Shown here: positions 1 to 8,293 of the stretch, piece after piece
Layout of the letters: each line of letters begins with the position of its first letter
Numbering within the stretch: the stretch's first letter is position 1
NCBI GenBank assembly: GCA_023229045.1
Contig: JALOAB010000031.1
Location: 1 to 14,838, forward strand
From: Fidelibacterota bacterium
GTDB taxonomy: Bacteria > Fidelibacterota > UBA2242
DNA: 14,838 bases
Direction: 5' to 3'
Translations under genes and position numbers: made by a program
Notes under the pieces: generated by a model
What the model was told of the DNA's origin: nothing
Seen by the model: only the letters and a program-made list of their open reading frames with translations
Database searches by the model: none

Positions 1-723
1 CAGTCTAGCGACGCCTTCGCCGAAATATTCGACAATCATGCCGGTGGCGCCTTTGGTGCTCAGCAGACCAACCACTTTCAGAATGATGTCTTTGGGTGAA
101 GTCCAGCCGCGCAAGCGCCCGGTCAATTCTACGCCGATTACACCGGGCAGTTTTATCTCCCACGACAGACCAGCCATAACGTCGACCGCGTCCGCGCCAC
201 CGACCCCGATTCCGAGCATTCCTAATCCACCGGCATTTGGCGTATGCGAATCGGCGCCGAGCATTAATCCTCCCGGGAAGGCGTAATTTTCCAGAAGCGT
301 CTGATGAATTATTCCCCCTCCCGGCGGCCAGAATCCGATCCCGAATTTGGCGGCGGCATTTTCTAAAAAAGTGTAGACTTCCTGATTGTCTTGACAGGCT
401 TTCTGCAAGTCGGAAGCCGCGCCTTCGCGGGCGACAACGAGGTGATCGCAGTGGATCGTCGTCGGCAACGCCACCTGCTGACGACCGGCATTCATGAACT
501 GCAACATCGCCATTTGGGCGGTCGCATCCTGCATTGCCACGCGGTCTGGTTCCAAATTTATATAGGATTGGCTCCGTTTTAATCCGGCTCCGAGTTCCCC
601 CGACAGTAAGTGCCCGAATAATATTTTTTCGGAAAAGGTCAATGCGCGACCGATCGCCTTTCTGGCAGAATCGACCCGTCCCGGAAACTCGCGGTAAAAC
701 TTTCTTATAAAATCATTATCCAA
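1..723 (-). CDS. acn: Aconitate hydratase, mitochondrial type (N-terminal 241 residues, partial)
   Basis: Isomerises citrate and isocitrate through cis-aconitate using a [4Fe-4S] cluster. The frame is open from a TTG at 723-721 to the window edge, so the rest of the protein lies outside. Visible substrate-site residues fit mitochondrial aconitase with a constant offset of seven: Q65 in QDATAQ, D93-H94 in IHCDHL, H140 in GIIHQ and D158-S159-H160 in DSHTPN. The glycine-rich stretch GIGVGGADAVDVMAG is also typical. The cluster cysteines fall beyond the edge, so cluster binding cannot be checked. The TTG start is forced, because an in-frame TGA directly precedes it and AGGAAG lies 8 bases upstream. 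The next in-frame ATG is about residue 64, inside the conserved core. It begins 39 bases after leuB on the same strand, so it is probably co-transcribed with the amino acid genes. It is not a second leuC: the match to the mitochondrial aconitase subfamily is much closer. Confidence 0.93.
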   Translation of the reverse strand, partial: MDNDFIRKFYREFPGRVDSARKAIGRALTFSEKILFGHLLSGELGAGLKRSQSYINLEPDRVAMQDATAQMAMLQFMNAGRQQVALPTTIHCDHLVVAREGAASDLQKACQDNQEVYTFLENAAAKFGIGFWPPGGGIIHQTLLENYAFPGGLMLGADSHTPNAGGLGMLGIGVGGADAVDVMAGLSWEIKLPGVIGVELTGRLRGWTSPKDIILKVVGLLSTKGATGMIVEYFGEGVARL

Positions 724-731
724 TCAACGTG

Positions 732-737
732 CTTCCT
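732..737 (-). promoter_or_regulatory. Ribosome binding site of the aconitase gene
   Basis: AGGAAG on the minus strand sits 8 bases before the TTG start at 723-721. It lies inside the 39-base leuB-aconitase gap. Together with the in-frame TGA just before the TTG, it decides the start. Confidence 0.6.
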
Positions 738-762
738 GACATTTCGCTAATAAGCGAGTGAA

Positions 763-1863
763 TCATTTTGTTGATAATGCCTTTAATTCCTTGATGATGC
801 GATCGCCCATTTCACGGGTGCCGATTTTGTGGCAACCCTCCTGCCAGATGTCGCCGGTACGATAGCCGGCGGTCAATACTTTTTCGATCGCCTGCTCAAT
901 GGCGCTGGTTGCTTGATACATTCCAAAAGAGTAGGTCAGCATCATCGCGGCGCTCAATATCTGAGCAATTGGATTTGCGATATTCTGACCGGCGATATCA
1001 GGCGCCGAGCCGCCGCCCGGTTCATACAGACCGAATTTGTCTTCCGCCAAACTGGCGCTGGGCAACATCCCCAGACTGCCGGCGATCGCGGCGGCTTCGT
1101 CCGAGAGAATATCACCGAACATATTGCCGCACAGCAGAACATCGAACTGAGCGGGATTTTTCACCAGCTGGATAGCGGCGTTGTCGACGTACATCGGTTC
1201 CCAGGTAACATCGGAATATTCTTGAGCGACTTCGGCGACCACTTCACGCCAGAAAACCATTGTCGTTAATACGTTAGCCTTATCGATACAGGTAACATGT
1301 TTCCTTCGCAGACGGGCGGTTTTGAAGGCGACCTGTGCAATGCGTTCGATTTCGCGTCGTGAATAGATCATGGTATCGAAAGCATTCTCCTCGGCGCCGG
1401 CACCGCGGCGTCCTTTCGGTTGACCGAAATAAATTCCGCCGGTCAATTCACGGACTACCATAATATCGAATCCTTGTTCGGCAATATCCTGTCGAAGTGG
1501 TGAAGCGAATACCAGTCCCGGGTAGAGTTTCGCCGGACGCAGGTTGGCATACAGATCAAAAGCCTTACGCAGACCGAGCAGAGCAGTCACTTCCACTCCG
1601 CGCCATTTCGGACTGAGTTGCTCCGCCACCGGTCCGCCGACCGCGCCGAATAAAATCGCATCACTCTCCTGGCAAATGCGCAGAGTCTCTTCCGGCAAAT
1701 GCTGATGATGCTTATCCCAGGCGGCGCCGCCGACCAATGCCTCCCTGAATTCGAATCGCATCCCGCTTTTCTGCTGAACGACGTCCAGCACTTTCAGAGC
1801 TTCAGCCATGATTTCCGGGCCGATGCCATCTCCGGCTAAAACCGCTACTTTTCTGACTTCCAT
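763..1863 (-). CDS. leuB: 3-isopropylmalate dehydrogenase
   Basis: NAD-dependent oxidative decarboxylation of 3-isopropylmalate in leucine synthesis. With CimA upstream it probably also oxidises erythro-beta-methylmalate to 2-oxobutyrate for isoleucine (inference). The 366 residues match the family length. Motifs visible: GDGIGPEI at about 11-18, RELTGGIYFG at 138-147 (catalytic Tyr145), DKANVL with Lys195, MYVDNAA with Asp227, and GDILSDEAA with the metal-binding Asp251 and Asp255. The NAD-binding GGSAPDIAGQNIANP near 284-298 has the Asp289 expected of NAD-specific IPMDH. RELTGGIYFG argues for IPMDH rather than isocitrate or homoisocitrate dehydrogenase. The ATG follows the leuD TAG with no spacer, so translation is probably coupled. 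A GGA-containing element lies inside the end of leuD. Confidence 0.97.
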   Translation of the reverse strand: MEVRKVAVLAGDGIGPEIMAEALKVLDVVQQKSGMRFEFREALVGGAAWDKHHQHLPEETLRICQESDAILFGAVGGPVAEQLSPKWRGVEVTALLGLRKAFDLYANLRPAKLYPGLVFASPLRQDIAEQGFDIMVVRELTGGIYFGQPKGRRGAGAEENAFDTMIYSRREIERIAQVAFKTARLRRKHVTCIDKANVLTTMVFWREVVAEVAQEYSDVTWEPMYVDNAAIQLVKNPAQFDVLLCGNMFGDILSDEAAAIAGSLGMLPSASLAEDKFGLYEPGGGSAPDIAGQNIANPIAQILSAAMMLTYSFGMYQATSAIEQAIEKVLTAGYRTGDIWQEGCHKIGTREMGDRIIKELKALSTK

Positions 1864-2352
1864 CTACTTCAGTTCCTTTTTGATTTTTTCCATCAGCCCG
1901 CCGGCTTCAATAATTTCACGCGCAAAACCAGGTAATGGTTGAAATTGGTAAGTTTGCTGACGCGTGAGGTTGACAATTTTTCCATCCGTCAGATCGATTT
2001 TCAGGAGATCGTCATTCTTTACTTTACCGACAGCGTCCTGACATTCTATTGCCAGAAAGCCGTTATTGATACAGTTGCGGTAAAATATACGGGCGAACGA
2101 ATTAGCGATTACCGCCCGGATACCGGCTCCACGCAAAGCCCAGACGGCATGTTCGCGCGAACTGCCACAGCCGAAATCGGCGCCACTGACTATGAAATCG
2201 CCCGCTTTAACTTTCTTGATAAAATCAACATCGAGGTCTTCCATGGCATGCATAGCTAGTTCGGATTCCTGATCGGAATTCAGGTAACGCGCCGGGATGA
2301 TTTCATCGGTATTGATATGATCTTTTTTATAAACGTGAGCCTTTCCTTCCAT
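1864..2352 (-). CDS. leuD: 3-isopropylmalate dehydratase, small subunit
   Basis: Small swivelling-domain subunit of isopropylmalate isomerase. With LeuC it converts 2-isopropylmalate to 3-isopropylmalate, and probably citramalate to methylmalate in the CimA route (inference). At 162 residues it is the short LeuD form, compared with about 200 in E. coli, pairing with the short LeuC next door. Family signatures visible are GCGSSREHAVWAL at 61-73, IANSFARIFYRNCINNGFL near 82-100, and an N-terminal segment with INTDEIIPARYL. The ATG at 2352 has TAGGAG six bases upstream, and that element includes the TAG stop of leuC. The genes are separated by 9 bases and leuB abuts directly. Confidence 0.96.
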   Translation of the reverse strand: MEGKAHVYKKDHINTDEIIPARYLNSDQESELAMHAMEDLDVDFIKKVKAGDFIVSGADFGCGSSREHAVWALRGAGIRAVIANSFARIFYRNCINNGFLAIECQDAVGKVKNDDLLKIDLTDGKIVNLTRQQTYQFQPLPGFAREIIEAGGLMEKIKKELK

Positions 2353-2361
2353 GATTTACTC

Positions 2362-3624
2362 CTATAAATATTGACGCGGGTCGGTTATTTTCCCGGTAAT
2401 GGCCGAAGCCGCCACGGTCGCCGGACTCGCCAGATAGACTTCCGACTGAGGACTGCCCATGCGCCCCACGAAGTTGCGATTGGTGGAGCTGATACAGCGC
2501 TCGCCGGCGGCCAGAATTCCCATATATCCGCCGAGACAGGCGCCGCAGGTCGGAGTGCTGACCGTGGCTCCGGCAGACATGAAGATATCGAGCAGACCTT
2601 CACGGTTAGCCTGCTTCCAGATTTCGGTTGTAGCCGGCACCACGATCATGCGCGTGCCATGCGCTACGGTGCGATTCTTTAATATTTGAGCCGCGACGCG
2701 CAGATCCTCGATACGTCCGTTAGTGCAACTGCCGAGATAAGCCTGGTCGACCGGAATATCGTTGACTTCGCGAGCAAATTTTACATTACCCGGCAAATGC
2801 GGCAAAGCTACCACCGGTTCAAGTCCGGATACATCAACCTCCATCGTGCGGCTATAAACCGCGTCGCTGTCACTGCGGTAAACGGTAAACGATGCGGCGC
2901 TTCGGGAGCTCACATATTCCAGAGTTTTGGCGTCGGGATTGATGACACCGGTTTTAGCGCCGGCCTCGATCGCCATATTGCAGATCGTCATGCGTCCTTC
3001 GACGGAAAGTTCGTCAATGACTTCACCGCAGAATTCCATCGCCCGGTAGAGCGCGCCATCCACGCCGATCAGTCCGATAATCTTCAGGATAATGTCTTTG
3101 GCATAAACGCCGTCCGGTAATTGACCGGAAATGACGAACAGCATCGACTCCGGCACCTTGAACCAGAGTTTGCCGGTTGCCAGAGTGGCGGCCAGATCGG
3201 TACTGCCGATTCCGGTCGAGAAGGCGCCCAATGCGCCATGCGTGCAGGTGTGACTGTCACCGCACACGATCGTTTTTCCGGGCGTCACATAGCCCTGCTC
3301 CGGTAAAAGCGCATGACAGACTCCGTGGCGCCCGATATCGTAGAAATTCGTGATTCCCTGCGCCTGCGCCCAGCGTCGGATGCGGGCGACCATTTCCGCT
3401 GATTTGATGTCCTTGTTCGGGATGAAATGGTCCGGCATAATTACGACCCGCTCTGGATCAAAGACTTTCGTAATATCATTTTTTTCAAGCATATCAATCG
3501 CCGGCGTAGTCGTAACGTCATGACACATGACCGTATCGATTTCGCAATTAATCAGCTCGCCCGGCTTGACTATATCGCGACCGCTATGAACCGCCAGAAT
3601 TTTTTCAGTTATAGTTACACCCAA
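2362..3624 (-). CDS. leuC: 3-isopropylmalate dehydratase, large subunit
   Basis: Catalytic [4Fe-4S] subunit of isopropylmalate isomerase. The 420 residues match the short IPMI/homoaconitase-like group rather than the ~466-residue E. coli form. Substrate-site motifs include GDSHTCTHGALGAF at 122-135. Cluster ligands are Cys300 in YLGSCTNGRIEDL and Cys360 and Cys363 in PTCGACLGGYMG, so all three expected cysteines are present. NRNFVGRMGS near 383-392 is also conserved. The start is TTG at 3624-3622: an in-frame TAA lies immediately before it and GGAGG is 5 bases upstream. No in-frame ATG gives a better start. It lies 23 bases after leuA. As the only IPMI in the window it must serve both the leucine and citramalate branches, if CimA feeds this operon (inference). 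Confidence 0.97.
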   Translation of the reverse strand: MGVTITEKILAVHSGRDIVKPGELINCEIDTVMCHDVTTTPAIDMLEKNDITKVFDPERVVIMPDHFIPNKDIKSAEMVARIRRWAQAQGITNFYDIGRHGVCHALLPEQGYVTPGKTIVCGDSHTCTHGALGAFSTGIGSTDLAATLATGKLWFKVPESMLFVISGQLPDGVYAKDIILKIIGLIGVDGALYRAMEFCGEVIDELSVEGRMTICNMAIEAGAKTGVINPDAKTLEYVSSRSAASFTVYRSDSDAVYSRTMEVDVSGLEPVVALPHLPGNVKFAREVNDIPVDQAYLGSCTNGRIEDLRVAAQILKNRTVAHGTRMIVVPATTEIWKQANREGLLDIFMSAGATVSTPTCGACLGGYMGILAAGERCISSTNRNFVGRMGSPQSEVYLASPATVAASAITGKITDPRQYL

Positions 3625-3629
3625 TTAAT

Positions 3630-3634
3630 CCTCC
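3630..3634 (-). promoter_or_regulatory. Ribosome binding site of leuC
   Basis: GGAGG on the minus strand, 5 bases before the TTG at 3624-3622, in the 23-base leuA-leuC gap. It supports the unusual TTG start. Confidence 0.7.
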
Positions 3635-3647
3635 AAATATTTATGCT

Positions 3648-5192
3648 TCAGACCGCCTGAGAGTGAATTTTCTGTTCACTGCGGAAAGCCTTGTTAATGC
3701 CCTTCACAATTCCCAGGGCGCTGGCTTTTATGACATCTTCGTCAACGGCTCGGGCGGAGAAGAGATGGCCTTTTTGATCGGCTAATTTGATCGAGACATC
3801 CGCCAGGGCATTGGTGCCGCCGGTAATAGCTTTCAGGTTATAATCGACCAACTGCAGTGACGGACCGATAATGCTCCAGATAGCGTTGCTGATCGCATCG
3901 ATCGGACCGTCGCCGATCGCCGCGCCGATTTTCTTTTCACCGGCGACGATCAGACGCACCGAAGCGGTCGGGGTCAGACCACTGCCGGTCGTGACGGTGA
4001 ATTCTTCCAGCCGGATATATTGCTCTTCTTCCGGTAGCTGCATGGTTATATCGCGGGCGATAGCCAGGATGTCATCCTCGGCGACTTGTTTCTGCTTATC
4101 GGCAAGTTCTTTGACTTTATTTGTAATCTGATTGAGCTGGTCAGGATCGAGGCGAAAACCTTCCGCCTCGAGTAAAGCCGCCACGGCGTGTTTGCCGGAA
4201 TGTTTGCCGATAACGAGGTTCTCGCCTTCCCAGCCAACCTCTTCCGGCGTCATAATTTCATAGGTCTGACGACTACTCAGCACGCCGTGTTGATGAATGC
4301 CGGCTTCATGCGAGAAGGCGTTTTGACCAACGACAGCTTTATTGCGCGGGATACCCAAACCGGTCAGGTTGGAAACCAGGCGGCTGGTTTTAAAAATTTC
4401 GCGGGTATTGACACCGACCTCGACATTAAAGAAATCTTTGCGGGTGACCAGATTCATGATGATTTCTTCCAGGGCGGCATTCCCGGCGCGCTCACCGATT
4501 CCATTGATACAGCCTTCAATCTGGGTAGCGCCAGCCATTACCGCCGCCAGCGAATTAGCCACGGCATTACCGAGATCATTATGGCAATGCACGCTGATGA
4601 CAGCCTGGCGGATCGCCGGAACTTTCTCGATCAGGTAGCGGATTCGTCCGGCAAATTCCTCCGGTTCGGCATAACCGACCGTATCGGGAATATTGATAGT
4701 CGTAGCTCCGGCTTCCAGGGCGGCTTGGACGACTTCGCACATATAATCCAAACTGGTGCGGGCGCAATCCTCGGGTGAAAACTCAACATCCGGGCAACGT
4801 TCCCGGGCAAAGCGTACGGCTTTGTGAGCCAGTTCTACGACCTCAGTCTGAGTCATGCGCAGTTTCTTCTCCAGATGAATGCTGGAGGTGGCAATAAAAG
4901 TGTGGATGCGCGGCTTGATGGCGTACTTGACGGCTTCCCAGCACCGATCAATATCAGCCTCGTGAGTGCGCGCCAGACCACAGATTGCCGGACCTTTAAT
5001 ATTCTGAGCAATCTGTTTAACGGCCTCAAAATCGCCCTCCGAAGCGATCGGAAAGCCGGCTTCGATTACATCCACACCGAGATTGGCGAGCTGGCGGGCT
5101 ATAATCAATTTTTCGGCAACAGTCAGAGAGGCTCCCGGACTTTGCTCGCCGTCCCGCAGGGTTGTATCGAAGAGGATAATACGTTTAGGCAT
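3648..5192 (-). CDS. leuA: 2-isopropylmalate synthase
   Basis: Condenses acetyl-CoA with 2-oxoisovalerate, the committed step of leucine synthesis. The 514 residues fit the bacterial LeuA with a C-terminal regulatory domain. The N-terminal DRE-TIM barrel has DTTLRDGEQSPGASLT at 9-24 (Arg12, Asp13), HCHNDLGNAVANSLAA at 202-217 with metal-binding His202 and His204, and GIGERAGNAALEE at 231-243. The region from about residue 385 to the end resembles the LeuA allosteric domain that binds leucine, so leucine feedback is expected (known for the family, not shown here). The ATG at 5192 overlaps the cimA stop by 8 bases (ATGCCTAA) and has GGAG 7 bases upstream within cimA. The neighbouring cimA is a paralogue, but its motifs differ. 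Confidence 0.97.
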   Translation of the reverse strand: MPKRIILFDTTLRDGEQSPGASLTVAEKLIIARQLANLGVDVIEAGFPIASEGDFEAVKQIAQNIKGPAICGLARTHEADIDRCWEAVKYAIKPRIHTFIATSSIHLEKKLRMTQTEVVELAHKAVRFARERCPDVEFSPEDCARTSLDYMCEVVQAALEAGATTINIPDTVGYAEPEEFAGRIRYLIEKVPAIRQAVISVHCHNDLGNAVANSLAAVMAGATQIEGCINGIGERAGNAALEEIIMNLVTRKDFFNVEVGVNTREIFKTSRLVSNLTGLGIPRNKAVVGQNAFSHEAGIHQHGVLSSRQTYEIMTPEEVGWEGENLVIGKHSGKHAVAALLEAEGFRLDPDQLNQITNKVKELADKQKQVAEDDILAIARDITMQLPEEEQYIRLEEFTVTTGSGLTPTASVRLIVAGEKKIGAAIGDGPIDAISNAIWSIIGPSLQLVDYNLKAITGGTNALADVSIKLADQKGHLFSARAVDEDVIKASALGIVKGINKAFRSEQKIHSQAV

Positions 5193-6786
5193 GATTCGAC
5201 TCCGTAGATTTGGAATTGTGTTTATGTTTTTGCATTAAAAAGTAGGAAATACTTTCCGTTAAAGCCTGCCAGCTGGCTTCAATAATATTTTCCGAGACAC
5301 CGATCGTGCCCCAGGTTTCTCCGTTGGAACTGGATTCGATCAATACCCGCACCTTAGCGGCGGTCGCCTGGAGTGGATTAAGCACCCGCACCTTGTAATC
5401 CGATAACTTCATTTCATTGATTTCGGGATAAAATTTGGCGAGAGCTTTACGCAGGGCATTGTCGAGCGCATTGACCGGACCGTCGCCTTCGGCGGCGGCA
5501 TGTTCGACCGTATGGTCGACTATCATCCGGATCGTAGCCTCCGAACGCAGTTCGCCGGTTTCATTTTTCTCAATTAAAATGCGGAATCCTTTCAGATTGA
5601 AGAAATCGCGATATTCAGATTTGACCTTACTGATCAAGAGTTCCAGCGAACCTTCGGCGGCTTCATATTGATAACCGAGATGTTCGAGTTCCTTCAACCG
5701 GGCGACTATTTCAGGAATTTTTTCCTGATGCCGGGCAAGATCAATGTGGAGCTCACGGGCTTTGAAAACTATGTTGCTCTGACCGGAGAGATCCGAAACC
5801 AGAACCCGCCGGCTGTTACCGACGGATTCCGGTTGGATGTGTTCGTAACTGTGTGGATCTTTCATCACAGCACTGACATGCACTCCGCCTTTGTGGGCGA
5901 AAGCGCTTTTTCCGGTAAACGGTAAATTATTGGGGTGCGCCAGGTTGGCGATCTCACTGACATAGCGCGAAACCAAAGTCAACTGGTTCATATTCTCAGG
6001 CGGAATACACTGGTAACCGGCTTTCAATTGCAGATTCGGGATTATCGAACACAGATCGGCATTCCCGGCGCGTTCGCCGTAGCCATTAATCGTTCCTTGT
6101 ACCTGGATACAGCCGGCATCGACGGCAACCAGACTGTTGGCGACCGCTAATCCGCTGTCATTATGAGTATGAATGCCAAGCGGTATTTTTACCGTTTTAA
6201 GCACTTCCTTGATAATGCGGCTGATTTCCGCAGGCAATGTTCCGCCGTTGGTGTCACACAAAGCGATCGAATTGGCACCGGCGTTTTGAGCGGCTTGCAG
6301 AGTCCGGACGGCATAATCGGCGTTATCTTTATAACCGTCGAAAAAATGCTCGGCGTCATAGATGACTTCTTTGCCTTTGCTCTTCAGATAAGCCACACTT
6401 TCACTGATTAATGTCAGGTTTTCCTCGGGGGTAATGCGCAGAGCTTTTTCGACATGTAAAATCCAGGATTTCCCGAAAATTGCCACGGTCGGCGTCTCCG
6501 CTTCCAGCAGGTAGCGGATATTCGGATCCTCGGCGACGGTATTCTTGGCGCGTTTGGTCGAGCCAAAAGCCACGATACGGGCGTGCTTAAACTGGGTTTC
6601 GCCAGCCAGTTTGAAAAACTCTAAATCTTTTGGATTCGAACCCGGCCAGCCGCCCTCGATGTAATCAATGCCAAACTCATCCAGTCGTTTGGCGATATGC
6701 AATTTGTCCTCAGCCGAGAAACTAATCATTTCGGCCTGGGTGCCATCGCGCAGAGTTGTATCGTAAATCTGGATCTTACGGTTCAT
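5185..6786 (-). CDS. cimA: (R)-citramalate synthase, long CimA type
   Basis: Condenses pyruvate with acetyl-CoA to (R)-citramalate, the first step of the threonine-independent isoleucine route. At 533 residues it fits the long citramalate synthase family typified by Geobacter. Visible features are YDTTLRDGTQAEMISFS at 8-24 (Arg13, Asp14), IEGGWPGSNPKDLEFF at about 43-58, GIHTHNDSGLAVANSL at 204-219 with metal-binding His206 and His208, and GTINGYGERAGNADL at 231-245. A C-terminal LeuA-like regulatory domain fills about residues 400-530, with EGDGPVNALDNALRKAL. GTQAEMISFS in place of GEQSPGA separates it from LeuA. Homocitrate synthase is the alternative, but length and motifs favour CimA. It starts 4 bases after ilvC with a purine-rich AGAAGA upstream and overlaps leuA by 8 bases. 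Isoleucine feedback through the C-terminal domain is likely from the family. Confidence 0.93.
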   Translation of the reverse strand: MNRKIQIYDTTLRDGTQAEMISFSAEDKLHIAKRLDEFGIDYIEGGWPGSNPKDLEFFKLAGETQFKHARIVAFGSTKRAKNTVAEDPNIRYLLEAETPTVAIFGKSWILHVEKALRITPEENLTLISESVAYLKSKGKEVIYDAEHFFDGYKDNADYAVRTLQAAQNAGANSIALCDTNGGTLPAEISRIIKEVLKTVKIPLGIHTHNDSGLAVANSLVAVDAGCIQVQGTINGYGERAGNADLCSIIPNLQLKAGYQCIPPENMNQLTLVSRYVSEIANLAHPNNLPFTGKSAFAHKGGVHVSAVMKDPHSYEHIQPESVGNSRRVLVSDLSGQSNIVFKARELHIDLARHQEKIPEIVARLKELEHLGYQYEAAEGSLELLISKVKSEYRDFFNLKGFRILIEKNETGELRSEATIRMIVDHTVEHAAAEGDGPVNALDNALRKALAKFYPEINEMKLSDYKVRVLNPLQATAAKVRVLIESSSNGETWGTIGVSENIIEASWQALTESISYFLMQKHKHNSKSTESNHA

Positions 6787-6790
6787 TTTT

Positions 6791-7792
6791 TTATCTTCTT
6801 TTCTTAAGCCACGGCATCATCTCGCGCAGTTCCCGGCCTACTTTTTCCAGTAATAATTCCTGGTGTTCCTGACGGTAGGCGTTTAGCATCGGACGCCCGG
6901 CCTGATTTTCCAGAATCCAGTCCCTGGCGAATTCGCCGGTCTGGATGGCGCGTAACATATCTTTCATGCGCATTTTTGTATCACAGTCGATAATCTGCGG
7001 ACCACAGGTCATGCCACCGTATTCCGCCGTATCGCTGACCGAGTAATACATTCCAGCCAGCCCGCCTTCATAAATCAGATCGACGATCAGTTTTAATTCA
7101 TGGCAACATTCGAAATAGGCGATCTGCGGCTGATAACCGGCTTCGACCAAAGTCTGGAATCCGGCTTTGATTAATTCCGAAACACCGCCGCACAGTACGG
7201 CCTGTTCGCCAAACAGATCGGTTTCGGTTTCTTCGTTAAAAGTCGTTTCGATGATCCCGGCCCGACCGGCGCCGATTCCGCAGGCATGTTCCATCGCCAG
7301 ATTGCGGGCTTGACCGCTGACATCCTGATAGACCGCAAATAGCGACGGCACCCCGGCGCCGAGCTCATACTGTCGACGAACGAGATGACCGGGTCCTTTT
7401 GGCGCAACCATATAGACATCGACATCTTTCGGCGGCACGATCTGTTTGAAGTGAATATTGAATCCATGCGAAAATACCAGCGCTTTGCCCTTGGTCAGAT
7501 GAGTCTGGACTTCCTGCTCATACACTTTTTGTTGAATTTGATCGGGTGTCAAGATCTGGATCACATCTGCCTGCTTACAGGCTTCCGAGGCGCTGATCGG
7601 TTTGAAACCGTGTTTGATCGCCAGCGCGTAATTCGGTGAATCAGGACGCTCGGCAATAATGACTTTATAACCGCTATCGCGCAGGTTTTGAGCCTGGGCA
7701 TGTCCCTGACTGCCGTAACCGATCACGGCGATGGTTTTGCCCTTCAGAACTTTACTCTTCACATCTTTGTCGTAATACAATTTAACAGACAT
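6791..7792 (-). CDS. ilvC: Ketol-acid reductoisomerase, class I
   Basis: Mg-dependent alkyl migration and NAD(P)H reduction of 2-acetolactate or 2-aceto-2-hydroxybutyrate to the dihydroxy acids for valine/leucine and isoleucine. The 333 residues match the short class I enzyme. The Rossmann fingerprint is GYGSQGHAQAQNLRDSG at 25-41. Catalytic residues are His109 in SHGFNIHF, Asp192 and Glu196 in DLFGEQAVLCGG, Glu228 and Glu232 in FECCHELKLI, and Ser253 in SVSDTAEYGG. The cofactor loop at about 47-58 reads AERPDSPNYALA, lacking the second Ser of the common NADPH loop and carrying Glu48 and Asp51, so cofactor preference is uncertain. The ATG follows a strong AAAGGAG 6 bases upstream in the 15-base gap after ilvN. 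That makes it the best ribosome site within the ilv part of the operon. Confidence 0.97.
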   Translation of the reverse strand: MSVKLYYDKDVKSKVLKGKTIAVIGYGSQGHAQAQNLRDSGYKVIIAERPDSPNYALAIKHGFKPISASEACKQADVIQILTPDQIQQKVYEQEVQTHLTKGKALVFSHGFNIHFKQIVPPKDVDVYMVAPKGPGHLVRRQYELGAGVPSLFAVYQDVSGQARNLAMEHACGIGAGRAGIIETTFNEETETDLFGEQAVLCGGVSELIKAGFQTLVEAGYQPQIAYFECCHELKLIVDLIYEGGLAGMYYSVSDTAEYGGMTCGPQIIDCDTKMRMKDMLRAIQTGEFARDWILENQAGRPMLNAYRQEHQELLLEKVGRELREMMPWLKKRR

Positions 7793-7807
7793 ATTTAACT
7801 CCTTTGT

Positions 7808-8293
7808 TTAATTATATTCAGTCATGGCAAACTCGCCGCTCCGAACGAATTCCTTGATACCGAAAGGTTTTAACAATTCGACGAACCGGTCGATTTTGCG
7901 TACATGCCCGGTCAATTCCACAATCAGATGCTCGGTCGCAAGATCGATTGGTTTTGCCTCGAAAACGCGCACCAAGTCCAGCACTTCCGGGCGGGTGCGT
8001 TGGGTGAGGGTAACTTTCAGGATGATATATTCGCGGACGATATAGTTATTTTTATGGGAAATGTCGGTGACCTTGATTGTATCTATGAGTTTGTTGAGCT
8101 GCTTGGTGATTTGCTCGACGTTTTCGTCACTTTCCATAACCACGAGGATGATTTTGTAAACATCCGGGTCTTCGGTCGGGGCGGCGATAGCGCTTTCGAT
8201 ATTGTAGCCGCGCTGAGCCAGCAGGCCAGTTATCCGTGCCAGAATACCGACGCGGTTGGTAACTGTCACTATTATAGTATGTTTCTCTTTCAT
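7808..8293 (-). CDS. ilvN: Acetolactate synthase, small (regulatory) subunit
   Basis: Regulatory partner of IlvB; it activates the catalytic subunit and normally confers valine feedback inhibition. The 161 residues are the usual length of the two-domain small subunit (IlvN/IlvH). An N-terminal ACT domain spans about 4-78, beginning HTIIVTVTNRVGILARITGL and continuing with RGYNIESAIAAPT. The C-terminal domain from about 85 contains REYIILKVT and ELTGHVRKIDRFVELLKPFGI. The start codon overlaps the ilvB stop as ATGA, implying translational coupling and balanced subunit synthesis. Either symbol ilvN or ilvH would fit. Confidence 0.96.
   Translation of the reverse strand: MKEKHTIIVTVTNRVGILARITGLLAQRGYNIESAIAAPTEDPDVYKIILVVMESDENVEQITKQLNKLIDTIKVTDISHKNNYIVREYIILKVTLTQRTRPEVLDLVRVFEAKPIDLATEHLIVELTGHVRKIDRFVELLKPFGIKEFVRSGEFAMTEYN

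Noticed and set aside
38..582. Short rightward ORFs at the left edge
   Set aside because: The opposite strand is an uninterrupted, strongly conserved aconitase frame across the same bases.
4188..4778. 196-residue rightward ORF antisense to leuA
   Set aside because: Shadow of the conserved leuA frame, with no recognisable motif or start signal.
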